Source of the DNA: a bacterium
GTDB taxonomy: Bacteria; T1Sed10-126
DNA length: 64,000 nt
Assembly: GCA_003554945.1 (NCBI GenBank)
Contig: PWHN01000099.1
Span: 33,613 to 97,612, forward strand
Direction: 5' to 3'
In this document: positions 16,092-25,573 of the stretch, in pieces
How the letters are laid out: each line of letters opens with the position of its first letter
Position numbering within the stretch: position 1 is the first letter of the stretch
The notes under the pieces: model-generated
Databases searched by the model: none
What the model was told of the DNA's origin: nothing
What the model saw: the letters and a program-made list of their open reading frames with translations, nothing else
Program-made: the position numbers and the translations under genes

Positions 16092-17699
16092 TTGCAATAT
16101 CCGACTCAAATTATTAAAACCGTTGTTAATAATTTCAAAAATCAATATCCAGAAATTGAGCAAATTCCCGCCGGTATAGAACCGCCACCCGAAACAGAAA
16201 CCGGGGATCTGGCCGTTGCCTTACCAATGCGAGCAGCCGGTGCTCTTCAGCGCTCCCCCCGGGAAATTGCCACCGAGCTGTCAGAAATGCTAAAGCAACG
16301 CTCTGAACTCAAATCGGTTGAAGTGGCCGGTCCCGGTTTTGTTAATTGTACCTTCACTGATTCTTTTCTCTTAAAAAGCGTTGCGAAGATTATCGAACAA
16401 CAAACGGTAGAATTTCCTGAACCTGGTTCAAACAAACGGGTGCTGATAGAATTTGTTAGTGCTAACCCGACCGGACCGTTGCACGTGGGCCACGGTCGCG
16501 GGGCTATCTATGGCGACGTGCTCGCCCGTTTGTTTGAAGTCTTTGGCTATCAGGTTGAGCGGGAGTATTACGTCAATGACGGTGGTTCTCAAATTGAGCG
16601 GCTCGCCGAAAGTATGCTCTTGCGGTCCCGGCAGGCAGAGGGCGAAGCTGTGGAATTATCCGAGGACCACTACCGGGGCGACTATTTAAAAGAAATAGTC
16701 GCTGATTCTGGTATTAGTCCCGGGGATTCTATTGAAACAGTTGCCCGCCGGGGAAAAGAGGAAATAATTGCCTGGATTTTTTCGACCCTTGAACGGTTCC
16801 GGATAAATTTTGACAACACTGTTTATGAATCTGAAGTGGCACCTCCAGAGGCGGTAGGTGAGCTGGTCAAACGTCTGGAAGCGGAGGGGCTGGTTCGCCG
16901 GGAAGACGGCGCTACTTACTTGTCCACCTCGAAGCTGGGCGACGATAAGGACCGCGTGCTCATACGCAGCAACGGTGAGCCGACATACTTTGCCAATGAC
17001 CTGGTCTATCATCTGGACAAGTATAACCGGGGAGCTGATCAGTTTATAGATATCTGGGGGCACGACCATCACGGCTATCAGCAGCGCCTTCGCTCGGGAT
17101 TACAGGCGCTGGGCTGCGCTACTGAACGGTTGGAGATCGAGCTCTATCAGCTCGTCGACCTTTACCGTGGAGGTGAGCCGCTGCAGATGTCTACCCGCCG
17201 GGGTGAATTTGTCACTCTGGACGAGTTGATTGATGAAGTCGGGGTGGACGCTGTTCGTTTTAACTTTTTGACTAAAAATCATAACAGTCCGCTTGATTTT
17301 GATATTGAGGTCGCCACCTCGCAGAGCGAGGACAATCCCGTCTATTACGTTCAATACGCTCACACCCGCCTGGCCGGCATTCTACGAAAAGCCGACGGGC
17401 AGTTTGACGACGTTGAACCGGAGGATAGTCTCTCCGAAGCTGGCCACAGACTGGTCTTCAAAGCGCTCGGGTTTGTTCCCTTCCTGCAACAGACTCTGGC
17501 CGGCCGTGAACCGCATCGTATAACCTTCTGGCTTCGAGAGTTGGCCCGCCATTTTCATACCTATTATACTGCGCATCGGGTTGTTGACCCGTCGGCGCCG
17601 GCGATTAGTGCCCGCCGGCTGGAGCTGGTTAAATTTCTCAAAATAATCTTTAAGACCGGCCTGGACCTGCTCGACGTTAATGCGCCGGAGCGCATGTGA
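16092..17699 (+). CDS. argS: Arginyl-tRNA synthetase
   Basis: This 535-residue class I synthetase charges tRNA-Arg. The N-terminal Add1 domain leads to EFVSANPTGPLHVGHGRGAI with the HVGH signature. The second signature loop is LQMSTRRGEFVTLDEL, a KMSKS variant typical of ArgS. The C-terminal DALR anticodon-binding domain ends the protein. The start is a TTG preceded by AAGGAG at about 16078-16083. A housekeeping gene here between flagellins and glycosylation genes is unusual, and its stop overlaps the next gene's start. Confidence 0.97.
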   Translation: MQYPTQIIKTVVNNFKNQYPEIEQIPAGIEPPPETETGDLAVALPMRAAGALQRSPREIATELSEMLKQRSELKSVEVAGPGFVNCTFTDSFLLKSVAKIIEQQTVEFPEPGSNKRVLIEFVSANPTGPLHVGHGRGAIYGDVLARLFEVFGYQVEREYYVNDGGSQIERLAESMLLRSRQAEGEAVELSEDHYRGDYLKEIVADSGISPGDSIETVARRGKEEIIAWIFSTLERFRINFDNTVYESEVAPPEAVGELVKRLEAEGLVRREDGATYLSTSKLGDDKDRVLIRSNGEPTYFANDLVYHLDKYNRGADQFIDIWGHDHHGYQQRLRSGLQALGCATERLEIELYQLVDLYRGGEPLQMSTRRGEFVTLDELIDEVGVDAVRFNFLTKNHNSPLDFDIEVATSQSEDNPVYYVQYAHTRLAGILRKADGQFDDVEPEDSLSEAGHRLVFKALGFVPFLQQTLAGREPHRITFWLRELARHFHTYYTAHRVVDPSAPAISARRLELVKFLKIIFKTGLDLLDVNAPERM

Positions 17700-19192
17700 A
17701 AAAGGAACGCTTTCTCCGTCGGCTGCGGCAGCAGAAAAAAACACTGGGCCGGACTGAACTATATTCCCTGTTTCAATACCACCTTTTGATTCGTCAGTGG
17801 GATAATTATCCACGCTTTAAATTCCAACCAAAGCCGCCGCCGGCTAAAGTTGAAAATATGCTTGTCGTTCAGCTCAGCTCTATTGGTGACGTTACCTGCA
17901 CAATCCCGGCCCTCTTTGCTCTTAAGGAGCGCTTCCCGGCCGCGGAGTTGCATTTTTTGACCGAAGCTGAATCTACCGTTGGCGTGCTAAATCATCCGGC
18001 TATAGATAAACTCTGGACTTTACCTGCGGAGAGTTGGATTGGACTGCTGAAATCAGGTCAAAAACAAAATTTTGTTTCTGAACTGCGCGCCTGGCTTCAT
18101 CAATTGAAAAAGCAGCGGTTTGATTTTTTACTTAATCTGCACAGCTCGCCGCTCTCCGCTCTAATTGGTAATCTGCTCGACCCGGACAGCTACTCTGGTT
18201 GCCTGATCGATAATAATCTACAGCCGGTTGTAATCGGCAGTCCGCATCAGTTTGCCCGCTATCTGGATCAGCCACCGCCCGTGCACACTCTGGGAGCCAC
18301 CTGTCTTTACGCTGACGCTGTTCCCGAAAAGATGCAGTTTTATCGTCGTCAAGACGATAAAATAGAAAACAAAGTGGAAGAAATTTTTGCAAATAAACAT
18401 CAGGACAATCGCCCGCACGTCTTGATAAATACAGGCTCCCGCATGAAGGGGCGTGTCTGGCCGCCCGACCACTGCTCGCAGGTGGTTGAGCAGTTGCTGG
18501 AAGCAGGCTGTGAAGTCGGTTTGATCGGTGGCCCCAGTGATTTTGAACGACTTGAGAAAATAGACAAACAAATTAAAAATCCACGTTTAATTAGCTGGTA
18601 TAAAATTAACGATAGCTTGCTTGCGGACTTACACCTGTCTGACCAAGCTAACCTAACTGTTACTACTGATTCGGGTCCCCAGCACCTGATATCCGCCCGG
18701 GATAACCGCTGCTTGGTTTTGGCCGGAGACATCTGGGTTGGCCCCTGGACGGACCGCAGCTTAACGTTACAATCTACTGAAAAGAAGATTGGGAGTTTGC
18801 CGGTAGAATTAATTGTTCAAACGGTCCTGGCACAATTGGAGCATGGTGAGCCCCCACAGCCCGGGGCAGGCGTTGATTTGTTTCGCGGAGTAGGAGGGCG
18901 AAGCTTCTGGTTTCGTAACATACCGGTTGGTCAGAAAAGTTCGAATGAAACAAAAATGCGGCGCTGGCTTAAAAAGATTTATCTTTACTCACTGCTGGAA
19001 CAGGTCGGCAGCAGCCTGGGTTGGAAAGGGCTGGGGGAGTCCCCCCTGGAGCACCTGGAGGAATTATACGAGCTATACTGGTCGGTCGAGAAGCCTGATA
19101 TACCTTACCCGAAAATTGATCAAGTGCTGCCCCCGGGACTATCTTTTCTGGCGGAAGATTACGAACTTAAATGGAGTTATGAAGATGGCTAA
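17696..19192 (+). CDS. Glycosyltransferase family 9 (heptosyltransferase-like)
   Basis: The 498-residue protein starts with a GTG that overlaps the argS stop by four bases. GT9 features are visible: MLVVQLSSIGDVTCTIPALFALKERFP near residue 55, NTGSRMKGRVWPPDHCSQVV in the donor domain, and VTTDSGPQHLISA. GT9 enzymes usually transfer heptose in LPS core synthesis. Here the next gene is a flagellin glycosylation factor, so this enzyme may act on flagellin sugars instead. The last 100 residues extend beyond the normal family end. Confidence 0.85.
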   Translation: MKKERFLRRLRQQKKTLGRTELYSLFQYHLLIRQWDNYPRFKFQPKPPPAKVENMLVVQLSSIGDVTCTIPALFALKERFPAAELHFLTEAESTVGVLNHPAIDKLWTLPAESWIGLLKSGQKQNFVSELRAWLHQLKKQRFDFLLNLHSSPLSALIGNLLDPDSYSGCLIDNNLQPVVIGSPHQFARYLDQPPPVHTLGATCLYADAVPEKMQFYRRQDDKIENKVEEIFANKHQDNRPHVLINTGSRMKGRVWPPDHCSQVVEQLLEAGCEVGLIGGPSDFERLEKIDKQIKNPRLISWYKINDSLLADLHLSDQANLTVTTDSGPQHLISARDNRCLVLAGDIWVGPWTDRSLTLQSTEKKIGSLPVELIVQTVLAQLEHGEPPQPGAGVDLFRGVGGRSFWFRNIPVGQKSSNETKMRRWLKKIYLYSLLEQVGSSLGWKGLGESPLEHLEELYELYWSVEKPDIPYPKIDQVLPPGLSFLAEDYELKWSYEDG

Positions 19193-20879
19193 TATAAACC
19201 AACAGCTAAAACCGGCTGAGGAACTGGGGCAAAAACTAAAACAGGCGGGGGTCAAGAAAAAAGAACTATCCGTTCTGAGTCAAATTTCAGCACGGACTCC
19301 ACAGGCAGGTTATAGAAGCGCGGAGGCAACCGCCGGTGTTGAGGCTCTAAAGACTCCTTTGCTGGTCTTTTGCGGTGTTGAAAATTTTCCTTTGATGCAG
19401 ACCAGTGACCCTCGAGCGCGCATGAGTTCCGTGGTTCTGGTCGAGCCCGAGCTTGATTATTTTAAAGATTTTCTTGAAAATTTCGATCTGCTTTCTCTTC
19501 TGCGTGAACGGACTGTTTTTATTGTGCTCGGAGATCGTGTTGATCGCTTGGGCGACGAGCTTGAGTGCTTGTTTGGTCTTGCTGCCAGCAATGAAGTCTG
19601 TACTGTCAAACCTATTCCCTCCCGCTCATCGCAGTTTAATGAGGCCCTGGACAGCTTTGAGAAGTTCAAGCAGATATCGAGCAGTAACATTGATACAATG
19701 GATAAGTTTCTTGAAGACTGGCATCTTAATTTTGCCGCTAATCTACCCCGGTATTTAAGCGAAAAAAATCTCCGCTCTCTCGAAGGTGCTCTGTCCGGTC
19801 AGACGGCTCTCCTTATTGGTCCCGGGCCGACCCTTGAGAAACGGCGTCCCTATATTGAAAAATTAAAAGACAGACCCGTTATTGCTCTCGATACAGCTCT
19901 GCCCACCCTGATTAATATAGGTGTTGAGCCTGATTTTGTGGTCAGTGTTGACGTCGGCGAGAGCAACCTGAAATACTTGCGTGAAATACCTGACTCTACT
20001 GCACTTGTCGCTCCCGCTTATATGCGTCCCGACGTGCTGGAAAGAGCTGCGGAAAATTATCTTTTTGAACCTAACTTTCCGCCCGCCACCTGGCTGACGC
20101 CGGAGCTCGACTCGCCCGGTTTTCTTGCCGTCTCCGGGACGGTAGCCGTCACGGCCATTGACCTCGTCAGGCTGCTTGCCCCGGCCGAATGTTTTATGAT
20201 CGGGGTTGACCTTAGCTATCCCGATGCTCTTGCTGTTAGTCGCCTCAGCCCTGTTTACAACGACTATGTTTCTAAACTCAATCGCTTCAAGACGCTGCCC
20301 GCCCAGAATCTGGCTAAAATATCTGAAAAAGAGCCCATTACCGTTGAGGTTGACGGAGAAAATTTATTGACTTCGGTCCCGTTTTATCGCTGGAGGCGTT
20401 TTTTTGATTATCTGATCGGTGAGATGGAGACAAAATTTTATCGTGACACAAAATTAGTCCTGCCGGTGGAAAATACACACCCTTTCCCCCCGCTGACCAG
20501 CCTTGAAGAAAACGCAGAGTCTGAACTTAAAGTAAAATCTTTTAGCTCAAAAACGGATGTATCATCCCTGAAGCGTCGCCTGAAGCAATTTGAGCAAGAT
20601 TTACGTCAGCTTGAAATGGATCTTAAACCACTGGCGGTCTTTCAGCAGCGGAACGAGGAGATGTTTCTCAATCGCTGGCTTCAGTTCACACGTTTGCTGG
20701 TAGCTTTTGATGAAGTGGTCCGTTACTTTCACTGGGAAGTGGACCGTTTAACACGGGAACTGCAGGAAATAAACTCTGAAAATAAGCTGGCGTTTTTTCA
20801 GCGCCAGTACGAACGGTGGAAAAAATTGATTACTCAGACACGCAAAGGAGTTGAACAGGGTTTAAATTCCCTCGAATGA
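19185..20879 (+). CDS. maf: Motility accessory factor (Maf, DUF115) flagellin glycosylation protein
   Basis: The ATG at 19185, overlapping the previous gene by 8 bases, gives 564 residues. The central DUF115 region is clear: GQTALLIGPGPTLEKRRPYIEKL, PVIALDTALPTLINIGVEPDFVVSVD and LAVSGTVAVTAIDLVRLL. Maf proteins transfer nonulosonic acids such as pseudaminic or legionaminic acid to flagellin Ser/Thr in Campylobacter, Helicobacter, Clostridium and Geobacillus. No sugar-synthesis genes (pse, leg, neu) are in the window. A C-terminal coiled coil follows. Confidence 0.9.
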   Translation: MANINQQLKPAEELGQKLKQAGVKKKELSVLSQISARTPQAGYRSAEATAGVEALKTPLLVFCGVENFPLMQTSDPRARMSSVVLVEPELDYFKDFLENFDLLSLLRERTVFIVLGDRVDRLGDELECLFGLAASNEVCTVKPIPSRSSQFNEALDSFEKFKQISSSNIDTMDKFLEDWHLNFAANLPRYLSEKNLRSLEGALSGQTALLIGPGPTLEKRRPYIEKLKDRPVIALDTALPTLINIGVEPDFVVSVDVGESNLKYLREIPDSTALVAPAYMRPDVLERAAENYLFEPNFPPATWLTPELDSPGFLAVSGTVAVTAIDLVRLLAPAECFMIGVDLSYPDALAVSRLSPVYNDYVSKLNRFKTLPAQNLAKISEKEPITVEVDGENLLTSVPFYRWRRFFDYLIGEMETKFYRDTKLVLPVENTHPFPPLTSLEENAESELKVKSFSSKTDVSSLKRRLKQFEQDLRQLEMDLKPLAVFQQRNEEMFLNRWLQFTRLLVAFDEVVRYFHWEVDRLTRELQEINSENKLAFFQRQYERWKKLITQTRKGVEQGLNSLE

Positions 20880-20890
20880 CAGATTTTTAC

Positions 20891-20919
20891 TTGACAATAG
20901 CTTTTTTTGTAAGTATATT
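20891..20919 (+). promoter_or_regulatory. Sigma-A promoter of the CBS/HTH regulator
   Basis: TTGACA (20891-20896), a 17-base spacer and TATATT (20914-20919) lie in the spacer after maf, about 90 bases upstream of the regulator's ATG. Confidence 0.75.
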
Positions 20920-21007
20920 TAGTTAGCTCTTAGACATTCCTGCCATTACTGTTGTATCAGAGTTAATTTATTCTTCTCTTCGGACGAGGGAAATCCAACT
21001 GAAGCCT

Positions 21008-21739
21008 ATGCAAATAAATAGCCCGGACGAGCTTATGGGACTCTTTTTCAAGCATCGAATTAATGAGCTCCCCGTAGTTGATGAGGGGGAAGTTCGAGGT
21101 AGTATTAAGAAGAATGATCTGGTCGGTCGGCTCCGGAAGACAGACCAGTTTTCCCGCGATGTGGTTAAGATTATAGACGATCTTCTTAAACCGGCCGACA
21201 AAAAGACGCTGGATAGATTGCGGGCCAAACTTAAACGTGGTGAGATTAGCGGTATACCGGTTATTAATCCCGCTGGTAAGATTCAGCGTGTTATCACGCC
21301 CGGTATTTTGCAGGCTGAGGCCAGGGCGGGTAAGTTTTTAGATCAGACTGAACAGTGTGCAGTCTTTGAAAAATTACTGGCCGGTTTTCCTTTCCCGATT
21401 AAACTGGAGGAAAACGGGCAGGAAATTTTTGTGAATAAAGCTTTTGAATCGAAAAAATTGGAGTCGGACGGGCTAAACTGGGAAAAAGTTGAATTTGAAG
21501 AGGGAAAATACTCCATAAATATTTTCATGCCCGCGGCCGTTTTCTCTTTACATCAGGCTTTCAATTCAATCGCTAACGCTGGCAGTTTTGATTTAAGAGA
21601 ACTGCTGGAAGAAATTGAATTGAACTTACTTGAGCAGGCGCAGCAGAACGCTGAGACTGTTAAAGAGGCGGCCCGAATGGTTGGGCTGCCCAGGCAGACC
21701 TACAATTATCGTCTCAACAAAGACAGGAAGGACAGCTAA
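21008..21739 (+). CDS. CBS-PAS-Fis-type transcriptional regulator without AAA+ domain
   Basis: This 243-residue protein has paired CBS-like motifs (HRINELPVVDEGEVRGSIKK near residue 20, and SGIPVINPAGKIQRVITPG near residue 80). A short PAS-like region follows (about 115-165, FPFPIKLEENGQEIFVNKAF). The C-terminal helix-turn-helix (EAARMVGLPRQTYNYRL) is the Fis/NtrC type. It resembles a sigma-54 activator with the central ATPase missing, so it cannot open sigma-54 promoters itself. CBS pairs often sense adenine nucleotides. Its targets are unknown; the following two unknown genes are candidates. Confidence 0.75.
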   Translation: MQINSPDELMGLFFKHRINELPVVDEGEVRGSIKKNDLVGRLRKTDQFSRDVVKIIDDLLKPADKKTLDRLRAKLKRGEISGIPVINPAGKIQRVITPGILQAEARAGKFLDQTEQCAVFEKLLAGFPFPIKLEENGQEIFVNKAFESKKLESDGLNWEKVEFEEGKYSINIFMPAAVFSLHQAFNSIANAGSFDLRELLEEIELNLLEQAQQNAETVKEAARMVGLPRQTYNYRLNKDRKDS

Positions 21740-21740
21740 C

Positions 21741-22433
21741 ATCGAAAATTTTCCCAACTGGCACGAGTGGCTGCAAGAGGTAAAAGACAGCGGTGGTATT
21801 AATTTTGACTGGCTGGAAAAATACTTTCCCCTTGAAAAAATGGAGGATAGCCAGGAAATTGAAGCGCTTCGCTATTCACTTCAGTCATGTCAGTCGCCAC
21901 TGGTCTGTCTGGAAGATGAGACTCGCCAGTTCTTTGCTTTAAATCCACGGGATAGCTGGGAGGTTTTTGAATTTACCGGCAGTGGTGAGGAGCGAGAGAT
22001 CGCCCGGTTCTTACGTTACTTAATAAATACTGAAAAAATTGTTTCGGCTGCGATTGAGAGTAGGGGAAGGGGGAACTATTATTCTGTTGATCCCCTGATT
22101 TATAGCGCCGAATATTGGCTTAATCGGGTTTGCCCTGAAGAATTTTCTGTTCATGATAGCGATAAATTTAAATTAGCTCTGCTCCTTTTTATGAGACCTC
22201 GGCGCGAGCAGATTTTTGAATTGATCGGCCGGCTTGATAATTCATCCCGGCCCGGTTTTGTCGGGGGCAACATTGCTGTTATTACTCCGTTTAACGATAG
22301 ATCTGAGCTGCGTAAAATCGCCAGGAAAATTGGTCGTGATTTAGAGATCAAAGGAACACGTAACTGGGTTTTAGGCGAAGAAATCCAAAATACTCACGAG
22401 TTAAAAAGTAGAGTGAAGAAATATAATGACTGA
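21741..22433 (+). CDS. Hypothetical protein with probable AUC start
   Basis: I do not recognise this protein of about 230 residues. It is soluble and mixed alpha/beta, with no signal or membrane segment. The frame is clearly coding from IENFPNWHEWLQEVK onward, but no ATG, GTG or TTG lies at that point. An ATC at 21741 sits 10 bases after AGGAAGG. The first internal ATG is at 21839 without a ribosome site, and upstream in-frame starts would overlap the regulator by over 100 bases. The C-terminal half (VGGNIAVITPFNDRSELRKI) is the best-defined part. It overlaps the next gene by 8 bases, so they form an operon. Confidence 0.65.
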   Translation: MENFPNWHEWLQEVKDSGGINFDWLEKYFPLEKMEDSQEIEALRYSLQSCQSPLVCLEDETRQFFALNPRDSWEVFEFTGSGEEREIARFLRYLINTEKIVSAAIESRGRGNYYSVDPLIYSAEYWLNRVCPEEFSVHDSDKFKLALLLFMRPRREQIFELIGRLDNSSRPGFVGGNIAVITPFNDRSELRKIARKIGRDLEIKGTRNWVLGEEIQNTHELKSRVKKYND

Positions 22434-23142
22434 ACTCAGCGATCAAACTGGTCAAATCGAGAAATATAGTCTTTATGGTTTTGAACCCCTGGAGCTGGAA
22501 AATTTTTCTGAAGTAGAGGAAATTTTGTTAAAACTGGCGTCAAGGTTGCGTAAGAGCGGTGCCTGTTATGATATAAGCTGGCGTGGCGCAAAAACACCTT
22601 TTCGATTGCGCAGTGAGACTCCGGTGAGTGAAAATACCACTGAAATAAGCCGGGTTACGTCCCGGGGGGGACGGATTACCCTGAGGATAAGCGGTATTTC
22701 TGAAACTGTTAAAAAGGCTCTGGTTCAGGAACTGGAACTGCTTTTTCACCTGCCTGCCGGGCCTTTTCAGGAACGCCAGGAAAAAGATCTTAATTTGCTC
22801 TTTCCTGGCGCCTTTGAGGCCGAGGTGAAGATTGAGTTTAGCCGCTGGCATGAATATGAACTTCCCTTCTGGTTGCTGCGACTGGAATTGTCCGAACAGC
22901 TCCAGTGGAGACGGGTTACAAAAACTTTAAAACATGCTTCCAGCCTTCGTGATAAGATCTGTAAGGTCACCGATCAGTTGCTGTTGATTCTTTTTAGAGC
23001 TCGTTCTTATGAGGAAAGGCTGGATACTGAATTAAATACCCGGCTTAACCGTCAGCATTCCGCCCAAAAATTTAAACTGCTCTCGTTACATGTGCCGGAA
23101 AGTTGTGAAGATTGGAATGAAATCAAGAACTTTATGAGATAA
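22426..23142 (+). CDS. Hypothetical protein
   Basis: This 238-residue protein belongs to no family I recognise. It starts with an ATG overlapping the previous gene (22426-22433), consistent with translational coupling. It is soluble, with an N-terminal beta-rich part and a helical C-terminal half (residues 150-220). A role linked to the preceding regulator and unknown gene is likely from the operon layout, but no function can be stated. Confidence 0.7.
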   Translation: MTELSDQTGQIEKYSLYGFEPLELENFSEVEEILLKLASRLRKSGACYDISWRGAKTPFRLRSETPVSENTTEISRVTSRGGRITLRISGISETVKKALVQELELLFHLPAGPFQERQEKDLNLLFPGAFEAEVKIEFSRWHEYELPFWLLRLELSEQLQWRRVTKTLKHASSLRDKICKVTDQLLLILFRARSYEERLDTELNTRLNRQHSAQKFKLLSLHVPESCEDWNEIKNFMR

Positions 23143-23162
23143 TAACCCAAACTTACTACTCA

Positions 23163-23245
23163 CCTTATCTTTCCCCCCCTTGAAGGGGGAAAAACAAAGG
23201 GGGGTGACCCCCGGCCCTCTCCCTCCAGGGGAGAGGGGATAGATG
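23163..23245. repeat. C-run/G-run interspersed repeat upstream of rho
   Basis: TTCCCCCCTTGAAGGGGGAA with a trailing AAAGGGGGGTGACCC forms a strong hairpin, and CCCTCTCCCTCCAGGGGAGAGGGG forms a second. The first unit recurs at about 49930 and 59153. It lies in the 147-base spacer before rho. Confidence 0.7.
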
Positions 23246-23289
23246 AGTAGTTATAACTCAAATTTTGTAATAAAGGAGTGGCTGCAAAG

Positions 23290-24573
23290 ATGTCAGGAGA
23301 ATCGATTAATCTGCAGAAAATTAGCATCGAAGAGTTGAATAATATGGAGCGTGATGAGCTCGACTCGCTGGCCGCAAGTGTCGGCGTGGAAGAACTTGAA
23401 GACAAGAACCACAAAGAGGTTGCTTTTGAAGTTCTTCGGGCCAAAGCCCATGACAATGGAAACCGTTTTGGCAAGGGGGTATTGGAAATTTTGCCCGATG
23501 GATTCGGTTTCTTGCGCCGTGAAGCTCAGAGCTATGTTCCCGGTGAAGATGACATCTATATTTCCCCTTCACAGGTAAAAAGATTTTCTCTGCGGATGGG
23601 GGATACCGTTGTCGGCCAAATTAGACCGCCCAAAAAAAGTGAACGGTTCTATGCTCTCTTAAGGGTGGAAGCTGTTAACGGCCGCGATCCGGAGCTTGCC
23701 TCCCGGCGGACCGATTTTGACAAATTGACACCACTATATCCGGAACAAAGGCTTCAGCTTGAAACTACCAAGGAAGAGGTATCAACCCGGATTATTGATC
23801 TCTTTACTCCGATTGGTAAGGGTCAGCGTGGTCTCATCGTTTCTCCGCCGCGAACCGGGAAGACCATACTTCTGCAGAAAGCTGCTAATAGCATTCACGC
23901 CAACCATCCCGAGTGTTATATTATTATCCTGCTTATCGACGAGCGACCGGAGGAGGTCACCGACATGGAGCGCAATGTCGGCGCCGCTGAAGTCATATCG
24001 TCAACTTTTGATGAACAGGCGGAGAGGCACACTCGCGTAGCTGAAATGGTTATTGAAAAGGCCAAACGGCTGGTTGAATACCAGCAGGACGTTGTGATTT
24101 TTCTCGATAGTATTACCCGTCTGGCTAGAGCTTATAACCTTACAGTACCGACCAGCGGCAAAGTTCTTTCCGGTGGTGTGGACTCTAATGCTTTACATAA
24201 ACCGAAAAGATTCTTCGGCGCCGCCCGCAACATAGAGGAGGGAGGCAGTCTCACAATTCTGTCCACCGCTCTAATTGAAACCGGAAGCCGCATGGATGAC
24301 GTTATTTTTGAAGAGTTCAAGGGCACCGGTAACATGGAGATTAATCTCATACGGGAACTGGCCAACAAGCGAATTTATCCGGCGATCGATTTGAATCGCT
24401 CAGGCACGCGAAAAGAGGAACTGCTGCTTGAAGATGGCGAGCTGCGTAAGGTCTATGCCCTGCGTAAAGCTCTCAGTCAATTGCCCCCTGCGGATAGCAT
24501 GGAGATGGTGCTGGAAAAGATGTATGAAAGTGAAAATAATGAAAAGTTTCTGGAAATGGTAAACTCGGGTTAG
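23290..24573 (+). CDS. rho: Transcription termination factor Rho
   Basis: This is a hexameric RNA-dependent ATPase that ends transcription. From the ATG at 23290 (AGGAG 11 bases upstream) the product has 427 residues. It shows the N-terminal helix bundle, the RNA-binding cold-shock-like domain ([14 protein letters not shown]), Walker A ([13 protein letters not shown]), Walker B ([16 protein letters not shown]), and the Q- and R-loop regions ([35 protein letters not shown]). A GTG at 23278 overlaps the ribosome site and is unlikely. Its stop overlaps the convergent formyltransferase stop by a few bases. Confidence 0.97.
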   Translation: MSGESINLQKISIEELNNMERDELDSLAASVGVEELEDKNHKEVAFEVLRAKAHDNGNRFGKGVLEILPDGFGFLRREAQSYVPGEDDIYISPSQVKRFSLRMGDTVVGQIRPPKKSERFYALLRVEAVNGRDPELASRRTDFDKLTPLYPEQRLQLETTKEEVSTRIIDLFTPIGKGQRGLIVSPPRTGKTILLQKAANSIHANHPECYIIILLIDERPEEVTDMERNVGAAEVISSTFDEQAERHTRVAEMVIEKAKRLVEYQQDVVIFLDSITRLARAYNLTVPTSGKVLSGGVDSNALHKPKRFFGAARNIEEGGSLTILSTALIETGSRMDDVIFEEFKGTGNMEINLIRELANKRIYPAIDLNRSGTRKEELLLEDGELRKVYALRKALSQLPPADSMEMVLEKMYESENNEKFLEMVNSG

Positions 24574-25496
24574 ATTACTTTACTTAACACGGAGAGCGCC
24601 TGCTGCTCGCGCTTTTGAAACATCTTGCCGCTGCCCTGGTAGTAATGTCCCATGCACACGGATTTTAACTTGACCCAGCCGTCGGCGCAGCGGACAAGTG
24701 GCCCGCTGTCTGTCGCTTTAATGCTCCCAGGGCTGGCCTTCTGCTCAAAATCCGCTCTCTCCACTTCGTAAATTTTTAACTCCGCACCGCGGAATGTTGT
24801 CTGAGCCCCAAAAAATGGGTTGCCCGCCCTAACATGGGCCTCAATCTCTTCGTATTTTTTATTCCAGTCAATTCTCAGGTGCTTCTCTTGAACCCGCGGT
24901 GCCTGCGGAAGATTTTCCACCTCTCGCTGTTTTTTTGCCTCTGGCATCCCGTCGTCGTTTATCTGCTTGAGCAGCTCAACTATTAACGTGCACCCCAGTT
25001 CGTTCAAAGTATAAAATAACTCGCCTACCGTTTCCGTCAAATCAAGCTCTACCCTGTGTCTGCTCAATATCGGCCCGGTGTCAAAGTTTTCGTCCATCAG
25101 GTGTAAAGTTGCTCCTGAATAAGGTTCGCGATTTTTTATCACCCAAAAATAAGGGTTGGCACCACGGTATTCGGGCAGCAGGGCCGGATGCATGTTGACT
25201 GTCCCCAGGGGTGGCGTTTCAATGAGAAATTTAGGCAGAAGCTTGTCGTAACCTACTGATATGGCTATATCTGGTTTTTTCTCCTGCAACCATTTTTTAA
25301 CCCGGGGACTATCCAGCTCCGACGGAATAGAGTAGGGGATATTTGCTTCTTCCAAAAAATTACGCTGGTCTGTAGTTTCGGTGGGAAATTTTTCCGGGAG
25401 AAAAGCTCCACTGACCTGGACAGAATTGAGCTCATTTAGCTCCCTTAACAGCATCATTCCCGATATCGGTAGTAAATAAAGGACAACTTTCAACAT
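24570..25496 (-). CDS. Formyltransferase-family protein (Fmt/ArnA-N-like)
   Basis: The 308-residue protein has the formyl-tetrahydrofolate transferase core: [20 protein letters not shown] with the Asn-His pair of the active site, and [14 protein letters not shown] with the catalytic Asp. The C-terminal domain resembles that of methionyl-tRNA formyltransferase ([22 protein letters not shown]). The loop after YRG differs from true Fmt (AAPI), so a sugar-nucleotide or other amine substrate is possible. It stands alone on the minus strand, convergent with rho. Confidence 0.75.
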   Translation of the reverse strand: MLKVVLYLLPISGMMLLRELNELNSVQVSGAFLPEKFPTETTDQRNFLEEANIPYSIPSELDSPRVKKWLQEKKPDIAISVGYDKLLPKFLIETPPLGTVNMHPALLPEYRGANPYFWVIKNREPYSGATLHLMDENFDTGPILSRHRVELDLTETVGELFYTLNELGCTLIVELLKQINDDGMPEAKKQREVENLPQAPRVQEKHLRIDWNKKYEEIEAHVRAGNPFFGAQTTFRGAELKIYEVERADFEQKASPGSIKATDSGPLVRCADGWVKLKSVCMGHYYQGSGKMFQKREQQALSVLSKVI

Positions 25497-25573
25497 ATCT
25501 TAAACTCCTCTCCGAATATTGACGAAAATAAATTAGAAGCTTTAACCCACAACTAAAGGAGTCAAACGTACTA

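Noticed and set aside
18927-19184. Upstream extension of Maf
   Set aside because: It lies wholly within the GT9 gene in another frame; the ATG at 19185 fits the family start.
21630-21740. Canonical upstream start for the unknown gene after the regulator
   Set aside because: It would overlap the conserved HTH coding region by over 100 bases, and the added residues look like a frame shadow.
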